Counted from the first letter of the stretch, positions 55,079 through 63,335 are shown. The stretch is DNA of 64,000 bases from Bacillota bacterium (GCA_013177945.1 JABLXW010000008.1:124001-188000), one strand, 5' to 3'. The notes: generated from the sequence alone by a model not told the origin. Made by a program: numbers and translations.

Positions 55079-55456
55079 TTATTCAGTCGGTGACTCACGG
55101 CCTTCCTCTGCCTCAATGTCGGCCAGCACTTGCGATACAGCCTTCTGCATCTTGGGTAGCTCCTCGTGAACGGTTCGCCATACCACCTCAAGATCCACGC
55201 CAAAATAATCGTGGACCACTTTATCACGCATGCCAATGATCTTCCGCCACGGTACCTGCGGATATTTATCCCTGAGAGACCTGGGAATATGACGCGCTGC
55301 CTCCCCGATCACCTCCAGCGCTCTTACAACTGCGAAGATTTTCTCATCGTTTCCCTGAAAATCGTTAAAGGCCACACCCTGCATAAATTGCACTGCCTTG
55401 CCGGCGTATTCGATCATATCCCGCAGGTAATCGGTATATACCCGCTTTGATTTCAT
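55079..55456 (-). CDS. hepT: HEPN toxin, HepT family (DUF86)
   Basis: The 125-residue product is a HepT-like HEPN domain: DYLRDMIEYAGKAVQFMQGV, AVVRALEVIGEAARHIPRSL and the RNase motif IIGMRDKVVHDYFGVDLEVV (R-x4-H). HEPN RNases of this type are held in check by the adjacent MNT nucleotidyltransferase, which can AMP-ylate them. The ATG overlaps the stop codon of that gene (ATGA), so the pair is coupled. Confidence 0.88.
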   Translation of the reverse strand: MKSKRVYTDYLRDMIEYAGKAVQFMQGVAFNDFQGNDEKIFAVVRALEVIGEAARHIPRSLRDKYPQVPWRKIIGMRDKVVHDYFGVDLEVVWRTVHEELPKMQKAVSQVLADIEAEEGRESPTE

Positions 55457-55776
55457 ACGGCTATCACCTCGGCAAGGATCCGCCGACCGATAGCCGGCCT
55501 GAGCGCACTTCTCATCACCAAGTCCACCTTAACACCCAGCAATTCGCTCAGGTGGTCCTCAAGGTCAATAAACTCAAAAAATGTCGGCGCGCGTTCAAAC
55601 TCCACCAGCACGTCCAGGTCGCTACGCTTACCCTGCTCCCCGCGCACATACGAACCGAAGACGCCAAGCGTTCTCACCTTATACCGCTCGCGGAGTCCGG
55701 GCAGGTGCTCCCGGAGAACCGCAAGTATCTCCTCGATCGTGCGGCGTTTTTGCGCTTTTTGCACCCGTTTACCCAT
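55453..55776 (-). CDS. mntA: MNT nucleotidyltransferase antitoxin, MntA family
   Basis: The 107-residue protein has the minimal nucleotidyltransferase motif LGVFGSYVRGEQGKRSDLDV (G-S...D-x-D), then LVEFERAPTFFEFIDLEDHL and a third strand VKVDLVMRSALRP. MntA antitoxins neutralise HepT, often by adding AMP to a tyrosine near the HEPN active site. It is the first gene of the mntA-hepT pair and follows an antitoxin-like remnant by 15 bases. Confidence 0.88.
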   Translation of the reverse strand: MGKRVQKAQKRRTIEEILAVLREHLPGLRERYKVRTLGVFGSYVRGEQGKRSDLDVLVEFERAPTFFEFIDLEDHLSELLGVKVDLVMRSALRPAIGRRILAEVIAV

Positions 55777-55791
55777 AAGAACACCCCCCCC

Positions 55792-55923
55792 CTAACACCC
55801 GTACCGTAAACGTTCTCCTGAATTTTGCAGCGGAAAAGCTTTACGAAACCAGCCCGCTTGCACCAGTGTAGCAATCTCCGCCGCCAACTTATCGGGTAAA
55901 TCTACCTGAAGAGGTTTCATCAT
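55792..55923 (-). pseudogene. Ribbon-helix-helix antitoxin-like fragment, frameshifted
   Basis: From an ATG with AGGGGGTG upstream, 43 codons read MMKPLQVDLPDKLAAEIATL then VQAGWFRKAFPLQ. The opening resembles small RHH-type antitoxins. After GWFR the other frame gives VKLFRCKIQENV, close to VIKELFRRKIQEKV in the ORF after hepT, so an indel has probably cut the original gene short. It is the first cistron ahead of mntA and hepT. Confidence 0.5.
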
Positions 55924-56070
55924 ACTTCACCCCCTGCACTTTCATCATAACCCAAACCAACCATTTTCACTATCCGTATATAACCCCTGTTTCCCCTGTT
56001 CCCCAGAAGTAACCTGCCTTAAGCCGCTTTATTTCCGACCTCTTCTTTGTCTTAACAAATCCTACGCCGC

Positions 56071-56096
56071 CCAGCACTCAGTAGCCTGAGTGCTGG
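56071..56096. repeat. Perfect inverted repeat in a gene-poor stretch
   Basis: CCAGCACTCA, 6-base loop, TGAGTGCTGG. It lies in 55924-56292, which has no recognised gene. On the minus strand an open frame of about 47 codons (VSMEQAESLYRDWSS) ends inside it with no clear start, so it may be the end of a lost gene. No T-run follows on either strand. Confidence 0.6.
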
Positions 56097-56292
56097 ACCA
56101 GTCGCGGTAGAGGCTCTCCGCCTGCTCCATACTGACGCCTACCAAGGAAAGCTCCTCGGAGCCGCCATAACGATAAAATTTTGTCTGTCCGAGCGAACCT
56201 TTACCAGGTTACTGTCTCTTGTATAGTAGATGGAGCTCCCAGAGGAAAGGAGCAGTGAGGGTGAATGACCGGCGAATGGGCGGCAACCAGGC

Positions 56293-56323
56293 AAAAAGGC
56301 CCCCGGCCCAAACGCCGGAAGCC
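56293..56323 (-). terminator. Terminator of tRNA-Thr
   Basis: Minus strand GGC-TT-CCGGC, loop, CCGG-GG-GCC, followed by TTTTTG. It lies 10 bases after the tRNA 3' end. Confidence 0.75.
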
Positions 56324-56333
56324 TTGATTTTCC

Positions 56334-56408
56334 TGGAGCTGATGGTGGGATTCGAACCCACGACCTGCGCATTACGAGTGCGCTGCTCTACCGCTGAGCT
56401 ACATCAGC
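56334..56408 (-). tRNA. tRNA-Thr (anticodon CGT)
   Basis: The minus strand folds as a 75-base cloverleaf: acceptor GCTGATG / CATCAGC, D-arm with GCTCAGCGGTAGAGC, anticodon stem GCGCA / TGCGC with loop CTCGTAA (anticodon CGT, reads ACG), and the T-arm GTGGGTTCGAATCCCAC. Discriminator T and an encoded CCA end follow. It has its own promoter and terminator. Confidence 0.95.
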
Positions 56409-56450
56409 ATCAATGCATTGTTGATTTCCGCTTTCTGAAACCGCAAGGAT

Positions 56451-56479
56451 ATTATACAGCAAACAGCGGAGCGTGGCAA
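56451..56479 (-). promoter_or_regulatory. Promoter of tRNA-Thr
   Basis: Minus strand TTGCCA (56474-56479), 17 bases, TATAAT (56451-56456). The -10 is perfect. The start is 43 bases before the tRNA. Confidence 0.85.
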
Positions 56480-56579
56480 CTCTCTGCGATCACTCCTCGG
56501 CTGCCTGTTTGCAACCCGCGCCGGGAAATAGTAAGATGTACCGGAACGGGCCCTAAAGGTGTCGGCTGCTGAAAAAACC

Positions 56580-56609
56580 TTGACGCGACCGTTGCCCATG
56601 TGGTATAAA
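56580..56609 (+). promoter_or_regulatory. Promoter of the paaK-iorAB operon
   Basis: TTGACG (56580-56585), 18 bases, TATAAA (56604-56609). A structured leader follows. Confidence 0.65.
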
Positions 56610-56632
56610 ACAAATTGAATTAAAATTAAATA

Positions 56633-56737
56633 GGTTGAGCCGAGACGAGGAGAGGGTTTTTCAGAGGTGAGCTGAGCAAAGTCGAGGTGCTGTGGGAATT
56701 GCAACCAGGCTTTGCAGGCCTGGTTTGTTTTTTGTTT
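56633..56737 (+). promoter_or_regulatory. Attenuator-like leader with intrinsic terminator
   Basis: The leader holds an 8-bp terminator stem AACCAGGC / GCCTGGTT (56703-56725) followed by TGTTTTTTG. Its 5' arm includes CAACC (56702-56706), which can instead pair with GGTTG at 56633-56637, so the two structures exclude each other. Between them lies a purine-rich region (GAGACGAGGAGAGGG, GAGGTGAGCTGAGC). No T-box, SAM or other known motif was recognised. It could be a riboswitch, a protein-bound attenuator or an sRNA. Confidence 0.5.
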
Positions 56738-56794
56738 CGGGAGAGGAGGTGCCCGCCTGGCCGCCGGTTCCAGTGCCGGGGCCGGGCCTTTCCG

Positions 56795-58075
56795 ATGGCA
56801 AAGAGCATGCCTGAACACGCCTTAACGGATTTCGATGCAGTCTTTCGGTCCCAGTTTCCGGCGCTGCAGGGCCTGCTGCGGCGCCTTTACAGCCGCAGCC
56901 AGTTCTACCGCGACAAGCTGGACGCAGCGGGGATCAGGCCGGAGGACGTCCGGACCCTGGAGGACTTCGCCCGCCTTCCCTTCACCACCAAGGAAGAACT
57001 GCGGGCCTATCCCCTCGAGTACATGCGGGCGGTAGGGGAAGAAGAGATCGTTCGCATCCACGCTTCCTCGGGGACTACGGGGAAGCCCATCATCATACCC
57101 TATACCAGGAACGATGTGGACACCTTCGCCGAGATGATGGCGCGCTGCCTGCGCTACGCCGGGGTGACAAACCGCGACCGTGTCCAGATCACCCCCGGCT
57201 ACGGCCTCTGGACGGCGGGAATCGGGTTCCAGGCAGGAACTGAGCGGATCGGGGCGATGGCCATCCCCATGGGGCCGGGCAACACCGAGAAACAGCTGGA
57301 GATGATGCTCGACCTCAAGGCCACTGTCTTCATCGCCACCGCCTCCTACGGGCTGCTGCTGGCCGAGGAGATTGCCCGGCGCGGCCTGCAGGACCGCGTT
57401 GCCCTGCGCCTTGGGGTCTTCGGCTCCGAGCGGTGGGGGGAAAAGATGCGGCAGCGCATCTCCTCCCTGCTGGACATCGACACCTTTGACATCTACGGCC
57501 TCACCGAGATCTACGGCCCCGGGATCGGGATCGACTGCCCGCGCCACTGCGGCATCCACTACTGGAGCGACTACCTGTACTTCGAGGTCATCGACCCGGA
57601 CACCGGAGAGGTGCTGCCGGTGGGGAAAAAAGGTGAGCTGGTCATCACCACCCTCACCAAGGAGGGGATGCCGCTGCTCCGCTACCGCACCCGGGACATC
57701 ACCCGCCTCCTCCCGGAGGCCTGTTCCTGCGGCAGCCCCTACCCCATGATCGACCGGATCCTGGGGCGCACCGACGAGTCCTTCAAGGTGAAGGGGGTGC
57801 TGGTTTTTCCGGGGCAGATCGACGCCGCCCTGAGGCTTTCACAGGGCGCCAGCAGCGAGTACCAGGTGATCCTCACCAGACAGGACGGGAAGGACCGGAT
57901 CCTGATCCGGGTGGAGGGAGAGCCGGGGGCCGACCCCGGCCAGACCGCCGCAGCCTGCCGGCAGAGCATCAAGCGCATCATCGGGATCCAGGCTGATGTG
58001 GAGGTCGTCCCGCACGGCAGCCTCCCCCGCAGCGAAAAGAAAACCAAACGGATCTTCGACCAGCGGAACATGTGA
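56795..58075 (+). CDS. paaK: Phenylacetate-CoA ligase-like adenylate-forming enzyme
   Basis: The 426-residue enzyme has the adenylate-forming motif RIHASSGTTGKPIIIPYTRN, DIYGLTEIYGPGIGIDCPRH, and the C-terminal GRTDESFKVKGVLVFPGQID of the PaaK family. It would activate phenylacetate or other aryl acetates to CoA thioesters. Such genes are typically next to iorAB, whose products yield arylacetyl-CoA or acids. I start at the ATG at 56795; a perfect AGGAGG lies 45 bases further up with no in-frame start near it, so the start is uncertain. iorA follows after 246 bases and a terminator. Confidence 0.9.
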   Translation: MAKSMPEHALTDFDAVFRSQFPALQGLLRRLYSRSQFYRDKLDAAGIRPEDVRTLEDFARLPFTTKEELRAYPLEYMRAVGEEEIVRIHASSGTTGKPIIIPYTRNDVDTFAEMMARCLRYAGVTNRDRVQITPGYGLWTAGIGFQAGTERIGAMAIPMGPGNTEKQLEMMLDLKATVFIATASYGLLLAEEIARRGLQDRVALRLGVFGSERWGEKMRQRISSLLDIDTFDIYGLTEIYGPGIGIDCPRHCGIHYWSDYLYFEVIDPDTGEVLPVGKKGELVITTLTKEGMPLLRYRTRDITRLLPEACSCGSPYPMIDRILGRTDESFKVKGVLVFPGQIDAALRLSQGASSEYQVILTRQDGKDRILIRVEGEPGADPGQTAAACRQSIKRIIGIQADVEVVPHGSLPRSEKKTKRIFDQRNM

Positions 58076-58081
58076 GAGAAC

Positions 58082-58122
58082 AACCCGGGCGTCGCGCCCG
58101 GGTTTTTCGCGCCCGGGTTTTT
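58082..58122 (+). terminator. Terminator after paaK, with a duplicated arm
   Basis: AACCCGGGCG, 3-base loop, CGCCCGGGTT and TTTTT. The 3' arm plus T-run (CGCGCCCGGGTTTTT) is then repeated once more directly. The rest of the gap to iorA shows only its ribosome site. Confidence 0.85.
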
Positions 58123-58321
58123 GCGTTCCCCGCCATCTTGACCGCACCGATGTGCTGAAAGAAATCCCCGTCACCTCACCTGAAAATTATGATCTGGCTC
58201 TTTCCCTGCGCTTGCCAAGACTCATCGCAGCCGCCCGACGGCGCGGGCACTTTCCGGCGGACGAAAAAAGGATTCCCCGCCCGAGATGGCGAATTGCATG
58301 TGGAAGGAGTTCTGAAGATGC

Positions 58322-60124
58322 TTGAAGGGGGAAGACGCGAAATTGCAGCAGAAGGTGATTTTGTCCGGGAACGAAGGTGTTGCCAGGGGTGCCTGGGAGG
58401 CCGGGGTCGGCATGGGGATCGGGTACCCGGGCACGCCGAGCACCGAGATCGTGGAGGCCCTGGCGGAGATGGAGGGCCCCATGGTCGCCTGGGCGGTTAA
58501 CGAGAAGGTCGCTCTGGAGCAGGCCTACGGGGCGTGCGTGACGGGCCTGCGCAGCCTGGTGACCATGAAGCACGTCGGTCTGAACGTGGCAGCCGACCCC
58601 CTGTTTACCATCGCCTACATGGGCGTCAACGGGGGGCTGGTCATCGCCGTAGCCGACGACCCGGGCATGCACAGCTCCCAGAACGAACAGGACAACAGGT
58701 GGTATGCCCTCCATGCCAAGGTCCCGATGCTTGAGCCGTCGGACAGCCGGGAGTGCCGGGACTTTACCAGGCTGGCCTTCGAGCTGAGTGAACGCCACGA
58801 CGTTCCTTTTCTTTTGCGCCTGGTGACCCGGGTGAGCCACTCCCGCGGCGTGGTGGAGATCGACCCGGCGGCGGAGTACCGCCGGCGGAGCCGCAGCTAT
58901 GAGCGCAATGTGCCGAAGTACGTCGTCCTGCCGGCCCACGCCCGGGCGCGCCGCCTGGCGCTGGAGGAAAACCTGAAGAGGCTGCTCGTCGACCCGGAGG
59001 CCCGGGCCTTAAATACGATGGAGATCACCGACAGCGAGGTGGGGATCATCACCTCCGGCGCCTCTTACAACTACGTCAAGGAGGCCTTCGGGGACAGGTA
59101 CTCCGTCCTCAAGCTGGGTCTTGTCTACCCGCTGGACGGGGAGATCATCCGGGAGTTCGCCAGCCGGGTGCAGCAGGTGTACGTGGTGGAGGAGCTCGAC
59201 CCCTACCTGGAGACCCTTGTGCGGGCGCTGGGGGTTGCCTGCGAGGGAAAGAAGTACATCTCCCCCTTCTTCGAGCTGAACCCGCAGGCGGTGGCCACAT
59301 CCCTTGCGAAGGCGGGCCTGGAGCCCCTGGAGCAACTGGAACCGGCAACAGCGGAGCCGGTGGCCGGCATTCCCGCACGGCCGCCCATCCTCTGCGCCGG
59401 GTGCCCGCACCGGGCCTTCTTCTACCTGGCCCGGCGGGAAAAGGTGATGGTGGTGGGCGACATCGGGTGCTATACCCTGGGCGCCATGCCGCCGCTTGAC
59501 GGGATTGACGTTTCCGCCTGTATGGGGGGAGGGTTTTCTATCGCCCTGGGGATCAGCACCAACCTCCCGGAGGGGGAGAAGGTCTTCGGGGTGCTGGGCG
59601 ATTCCACCTTCTACCACTCGGGGATCACCGGGGCGGTTGACGCCGTATTCAACAGGCGCCCCATCGTCCCCGTGGTGCTCGACAACAGGAGCACTGCCAT
59701 GACCGGCCACCAGGAGAACCCGGGAACGGGGCGGACCCTGGACGGGGAGCCAACGGTCATGCAGGACCCGGAGCGCATCTTCCGGGCGGTGGGGTTCGAC
59801 CGGGTGCTGGTGGTCAACGCCTACGACCTGGAGGGGATCAGGAACGCCATCCGGGAGACAAAAACATCCCGCGAGCGGGTGGCCATCGTCGTCAAGGCGC
59901 CCTGCCGCCTCCTCAAGGAGGCGCGCCGCGGCCCCGCCCGGGAGGTCGCAAGGGAGAACTGCACGAAATGCAAGAACTGCCTCCGTCTGGGGTGTCCGGC
60001 CCTTTCCCTGGACGGGGAGGGATACCCGGCTATCGACCCGCTTGCCTGCGCCGGGTGCGGGCTCTGTGAGCAGGTCTGCCGGCACCAGGCGGTGCGGGTG
60101 CAGGAGAAAGGGGTGACGTCATGA
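58322..60124 (+). CDS. iorA: Indolepyruvate ferredoxin oxidoreductase, alpha subunit
   Basis: The 600-residue TPP enzyme oxidises aryl pyruvates from aromatic amino acids to arylacetyl-CoA with ferredoxin reduction. The N-terminal pyruvate:ferredoxin domain has MGIGYPGTPSTEIVEAL; the TPP domain has CAGCPHRAFFYLARREKVMV and VGDIGCYTLGAMPPLDG; the C-terminus has two ferredoxin-type 4Fe-4S motifs (CTKCKNCLRLGC and CAGCGLCEQVC). The start is a TTG with AAGGAG 12 bases upstream; a second TTG 21 bases on is possible. It overlaps iorB by 4 bases. Confidence 0.95.
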   Translation: MKGEDAKLQQKVILSGNEGVARGAWEAGVGMGIGYPGTPSTEIVEALAEMEGPMVAWAVNEKVALEQAYGACVTGLRSLVTMKHVGLNVAADPLFTIAYMGVNGGLVIAVADDPGMHSSQNEQDNRWYALHAKVPMLEPSDSRECRDFTRLAFELSERHDVPFLLRLVTRVSHSRGVVEIDPAAEYRRRSRSYERNVPKYVVLPAHARARRLALEENLKRLLVDPEARALNTMEITDSEVGIITSGASYNYVKEAFGDRYSVLKLGLVYPLDGEIIREFASRVQQVYVVEELDPYLETLVRALGVACEGKKYISPFFELNPQAVATSLAKAGLEPLEQLEPATAEPVAGIPARPPILCAGCPHRAFFYLARREKVMVVGDIGCYTLGAMPPLDGIDVSACMGGGFSIALGISTNLPEGEKVFGVLGDSTFYHSGITGAVDAVFNRRPIVPVVLDNRSTAMTGHQENPGTGRTLDGEPTVMQDPERIFRAVGFDRVLVVNAYDLEGIRNAIRETKTSRERVAIVVKAPCRLLKEARRGPAREVARENCTKCKNCLRLGCPALSLDGEGYPAIDPLACAGCGLCEQVCRHQAVRVQEKGVTS

Positions 60125-60708
60125 TGGCAGAAGGGACGAAACGGGTGATGTTCGCCGGGGTGGGCGGCCAGGGGATCCTCCTCGCCTCCCGGGTGCTGGC
60201 GGAAGGCCTGCTCCTGGCGGGGCTGGATGTCAAGAGCACGGAGGTGCACGGGATGGCCCAGCGCGGCGGAAGCGTGGTCACCCAGGTCTGCTTCGGGGAA
60301 CGGGTTTACTCCCCCCTGGTGGGCCCGGGGGCGATCGACATCCTGGTGACCCTGGAGAAGCTGGAAGCCCTGCGCTACGTGCACTTCCTGAAGAGGAACG
60401 GCACCCTCCTGGCAAACAGGAGGGAGATCCCCTCGCTCCCCGTCCTCACCGGGGCGGTTCCCTACCCCCGGGACATCGAGGAGCGGCTGGCCTCTTTCCC
60501 GGTCTCCCTCTATTTAATCGACGCCGACCGGGAGGCGGAAAGGCTTGGGAACGCCCGGGTAATGAACGTGGTGCTGCTGGGGGCGCTTGTGCTGCTGGCC
60601 GGGCTCGCCAGCCTCGTCGACTGGAAGGAGGTTGTGGCCGGGGCGGTGCCGCCGCAGTACCGGGAGGTGAACCTGCGCGCCCTGGAGGCGGGGATGCGTC
60701 TGGTGTAA
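60121..60708 (+). CDS. iorB: Indolepyruvate ferredoxin oxidoreductase, beta subunit
   Basis: The 195-residue subunit opens with RVMFAGVGGQGILLASRVLA, the gamma-domain fold of 2-oxoacid:ferredoxin oxidoreductases, then VKSTEVHGMAQRGGSVVTQV. It pairs with IorA in the cytoplasm. The ATG overlaps the iorA stop. With paaK the set suggests fermentation or syntrophic oxidation of Trp, Phe and Tyr. Confidence 0.95.
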   Translation: MMAEGTKRVMFAGVGGQGILLASRVLAEGLLLAGLDVKSTEVHGMAQRGGSVVTQVCFGERVYSPLVGPGAIDILVTLEKLEALRYVHFLKRNGTLLANRREIPSLPVLTGAVPYPRDIEERLASFPVSLYLIDADREAERLGNARVMNVVLLGALVLLAGLASLVDWKEVVAGAVPPQYREVNLRALEAGMRLV

Positions 60709-60865
60709 ATTACAAAGGGCTTGATTAAGGCAGGGGGCCCAGATGCTTCCCCCTGCCCCAGTCAAGAGCAGGAGGATTGTACACGCGCCGGCCACGGCGG
60801 TGGAAACGGCCGGCCTCTTCATCCTGGCTTCCGGGGAGCGCAAACAGCTCCCCGCCGCAACATCT

Positions 60866-61069
60866 TCAATCGTTCCTCTTTGGGTTGGGAACCTTGTGGC
60901 TCCCCGTGCGCAGCCCGTGAAGGAATCCCTCCTGTTCCGCCGAAATTCCCTCCCTCCGCTTCATCACCTGCCGCACAAAGGCTTCCCTTTTCATCTCCAG
61001 CAGTTCCTGGAGATCCTCCGCGGCCTCGCGGCTGCAGCGCTCGTTGCCCGTTCTGCGGTCTTCCGCCAC
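60866..61069 (-). CDS. Small conserved-looking hypothetical protein
   Basis: A 67-codon ORF starting at a GTG with an excellent AAAGGAGGG 7 bases upstream. The peptide EAAEDLQELLEMKREAFVRQ is helical and acidic-basic mixed. It does not match a family I know. It lies alone between iorB and the next toxin-antitoxin genes. Confidence 0.45.
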   Translation of the reverse strand: MAEDRRTGNERCSREAAEDLQELLEMKREAFVRQVMKRREGISAEQEGFLHGLRTGSHKVPNPKRND

Positions 61070-61186
61070 CGGTCTACCCTCCTTTCCAGGGTCTTGTATG
61101 GTTCTCAGGCAGCGGCTCCTGGTTTAGTTTCTCCCAAAGCCGCCTTTTTAAGCATGCCCCGTACGCTTTGTCTGCCGCGCGATTTT

Positions 61187-61702
61187 TTACCCTTCATCCA
61201 GGCGATCGGCAGTCTTCTCCAGGAAGGCCAGAAATCTCTCCATCCGGGAAATGAGACTCTCTAAAACTTCCGGGAGGTCATAAACCAGATGCTTCATCCT
61301 GTCCCAGTCAGGGACAAGGGGACTGTACATGTGCCGGGCACGGTGGCGGAAACGGCGGTATTCGTCAAGCTTCCGGGCGAGGCTCTCATCGATTACCGGC
61401 GGCCGGACTTTGGGTATGTCGAGTGTCATCCGGCGCAGCAGATCCCGGTGCCATGTTTCCGAAGCAAGGGTGGCGTGGTTGATCGTGGTCAGGACGTCTA
61501 AAAAAATATCTTCCACACCGGTGTAGAAACCCTCGAGGCAGTGTGCCAGCCCCATCAGCTCCAGGGAAGTAAGCCCTTTTTTCTTTCCCGCGCCTTTTAT
61601 CCCTGCCTCCGCTTCCCTGCCAATGCCCCGGAGGGCGCTTAACTTATCCCGGATTTCGGCAATAAAGCTTCGGAGGGATACGGCATCAAGTTCCCGACTC
61701 AC
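61187..61702 (-). CDS. HEPN domain protein, second MNT/HEPN pair
   Basis: The 171-residue product (GTG at 61702, GGGGG upstream) has a HEPN-like helical bundle: LMGLAHCLEGFYTGVEDIFL, the central WHRDLLRRMTLDIPKVRPPV and the RNase-type motif RRFRHRARHMYSPLVPDWDR. It is coupled to the nucleotidyltransferase gene upstream, whose stop overlaps its start region. It is distinct in sequence from the HepT at 55.1 kb. A long upstream open frame is rejected because it lies in the partner gene. Confidence 0.75.
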   Translation of the reverse strand: MSRELDAVSLRSFIAEIRDKLSALRGIGREAEAGIKGAGKKKGLTSLELMGLAHCLEGFYTGVEDIFLDVLTTINHATLASETWHRDLLRRMTLDIPKVRPPVIDESLARKLDEYRRFRHRARHMYSPLVPDWDRMKHLVYDLPEVLESLISRMERFLAFLEKTADRLDEG

Positions 61703-62108
61703 AAAGAAGGACCCCCTCAGTCTCAATTTTCCTGCGCAGAAAGGGAGCAGCTTCCCCGAGATCAACCAGATCAAAAGAAAAGCTGAGACGCTCCCCAAGG
61801 CCCCGTTCGGCCAGACTCCAGTTCTTTTCCGGCATCCCCTCCACTGCCAGATCGATGTCGGAGTCAAGGCGAAAAAAAGGCCTCTTCCAGGCCAGAGAGC
61901 CGAAAAGGTAGACCCGCCTGGCACCGCAGCTCTCGACTAGAAAGCGTGCCGCTGCCATAGCCTCCCTCAGGGCGCGTTCAGCCTCTCTTGATCTCTTTTT
62001 CCTTGCAGCCTGGAGCCGCTGCTTCCAGGCTGCAATGTAAACATCCCATTCATGCCATTCATGGCCCGGTTCTTTTTCGTCTCTAACCGTTCCGGACACT
62101 CCATCCAC
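61686..62108 (-). CDS. MNT nucleotidyltransferase, second pair
   Basis: The 140-residue protein has the motif VYLFGSLAWKRPFFRLDSDI then DLAVEGMPEKNW, a GS...D-x-D minimal nucleotidyltransferase, and LSFSFDLVDLGEAAPFL as the third strand. It would be the antitoxin of the following HEPN protein. The N-terminal 35 residues are Lys/Arg-rich. The GTG start has a weak ribosome site. Confidence 0.78.
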   Translation of the reverse strand: MDGVSGTVRDEKEPGHEWHEWDVYIAAWKQRLQAARKKRSREAERALREAMAAARFLVESCGARRVYLFGSLAWKRPFFRLDSDIDLAVEGMPEKNWSLAERGLGERLSFSFDLVDLGEAAPFLRRKIETEGVLLCESGT

Positions 62109-62265
62109 GCTCCCGCCGGTAATATCGCCTTGTGATCAGATTGAATCTTGCTTCCGCGTATAATTCTATCACTTTTGCCTTCCTTCTTAAATCTGTTGCG
62201 CCCGGCCAAAACTGGTGGTATTCTATTAGCGAAAACCACTGTCAATTCGAGGGGCAAGCCTGATC

Positions 62266-63123
62266 ATGCGTTACGAAAATGTGCACAGCAAGCTGCAAAC
62301 CGTCTTCCCGCCGGAGCAGGCGGCGGTCCTGGCGGAGGTAATCCACGAGGCCTACACCGACCTCGTCAAGACGAGCGACTTCAACGAGCTGAAGGAGATC
62401 GTCCGCGAGCTTAGCGTGAAAATGGGGGAGCTTGCGGAGGCGCAGAAGGAGACCCAAAAGGAGGTCGGCAGGCTCGACCGCGCCCTGCAGGAGCTCGCGG
62501 AGGCACAGAAGCAGAGCGAAACGAGACTCACCCGGCTGGAGGCAGTAGTCGGGGAGCTGGCGGAGGCGCAGAAGCGCACCGAGCAGCGCGTTGAGGAGCT
62601 TGCGGAGGCGCAGAGAGGGAGCGAGGCAAGACTTACCCGGCTGGAGGCAGTAGTCGGGGAGCTGGCGGAGGCGCAGAAGCGCACCGAGGAAGAGCTGCGG
62701 AAGCTCATCGGCGAGCACGCCGAAACCAGGCGCCAGTTAGGCGGCCTCGCTACGACGGTGGGCTACCGCCTGGAGGACGAGGCCTTCAAGGCCCTGCCGG
62801 CGCTTTTAGAGCGGGACCACGGCCTCGTGGTGAAGGGCCGGCTCACGCGGAAATTCGTCCGGGACAACCGGGGCGAGGACATCGAGGTGAACATCGTCGG
62901 CCAGGCGGAAAGAAACGGGAGAACCTGCACCATCGTCGGCGAAAGCAAGAGCCAGCTCTCGAAAAAAGATGTGGATGCCTTCATCAGGAAAAAGCTCAGG
63001 CGGCTGGAGGGTGTTTTCGACGATGTCTTCCCCGTGCTCGTCACCTACATGATCAGCCAGCCGGACGTGGAGGAATATGCCCGGCAGAAGGGCATCGCCG
63101 TGTACTACTCGTTCGACTTCTAG
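62266..63123 (+). CDS. Coiled-coil protein with C-terminal nuclease-like domain
   Basis: The 285-residue protein has an N-terminal region ([20 protein letters not shown]), a coiled coil of [11 protein letters not shown]-type repeats (residues 45-155), and a C-terminal domain with [18 protein letters not shown] and [20 protein letters not shown]. The IEVN...GESK spacing fits a PD-(D/E)XK nuclease fold, as in DUF3782-like proteins. A 53-base block (62531-62583) recurs exactly at 62636-62688, 105 bases (35 codons) apart. GAGGGG lies 11 bases before the ATG. A role in DNA processing is possible but unproven. Confidence 0.65.
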   Translation: MRYENVHSKLQTVFPPEQAAVLAEVIHEAYTDLVKTSDFNELKEIVRELSVKMGELAEAQKETQKEVGRLDRALQELAEAQKQSETRLTRLEAVVGELAEAQKRTEQRVEELAEAQRGSEARLTRLEAVVGELAEAQKRTEEELRKLIGEHAETRRQLGGLATTVGYRLEDEAFKALPALLERDHGLVVKGRLTRKFVRDNRGEDIEVNIVGQAERNGRTCTIVGESKSQLSKKDVDAFIRKKLRRLEGVFDDVFPVLVTYMISQPDVEEYARQKGIAVYYSFDF

Positions 63124-63163
63124 GTACCACTTTCCCCTGGGTGCCGCGCTCAGACAAAAGCCA

Positions 63164-63215
63164 AGAGCCAGATGTCGGGCCGGTTTTCATTAACGATGAG
63201 CCCGACTCTGGCTCT
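63164..63215. repeat. Long imperfect inverted repeat
   Basis: Arms AGAGCCAGATGTCGGGC and GCCCGACTCTGGCTCT pair over 16 bp with one bulged T, around a 19-base loop. It starts 40 bases after the coiled-coil nuclease-like gene and could end its transcript or mark an element boundary. Confidence 0.55.
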
Positions 63216-63335
63216 CCGTGTTTTCCAGTGTCCCTGAACTTACTCCCGGCGATAAAGCCTCCATGTAAAACAATGTGCACGTGCACGGCTTTAATTTTGG
63301 AGCGGCACTCCGGGAACTGCCAGTTATTTCAGGGG

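Noticed and set aside
56633-56737. T-box riboswitch before paaK
   Set aside because: No T-box sequence (AGGGTGGnACCGCG-like), no stem I motifs; only the terminator/antiterminator logic is shared.
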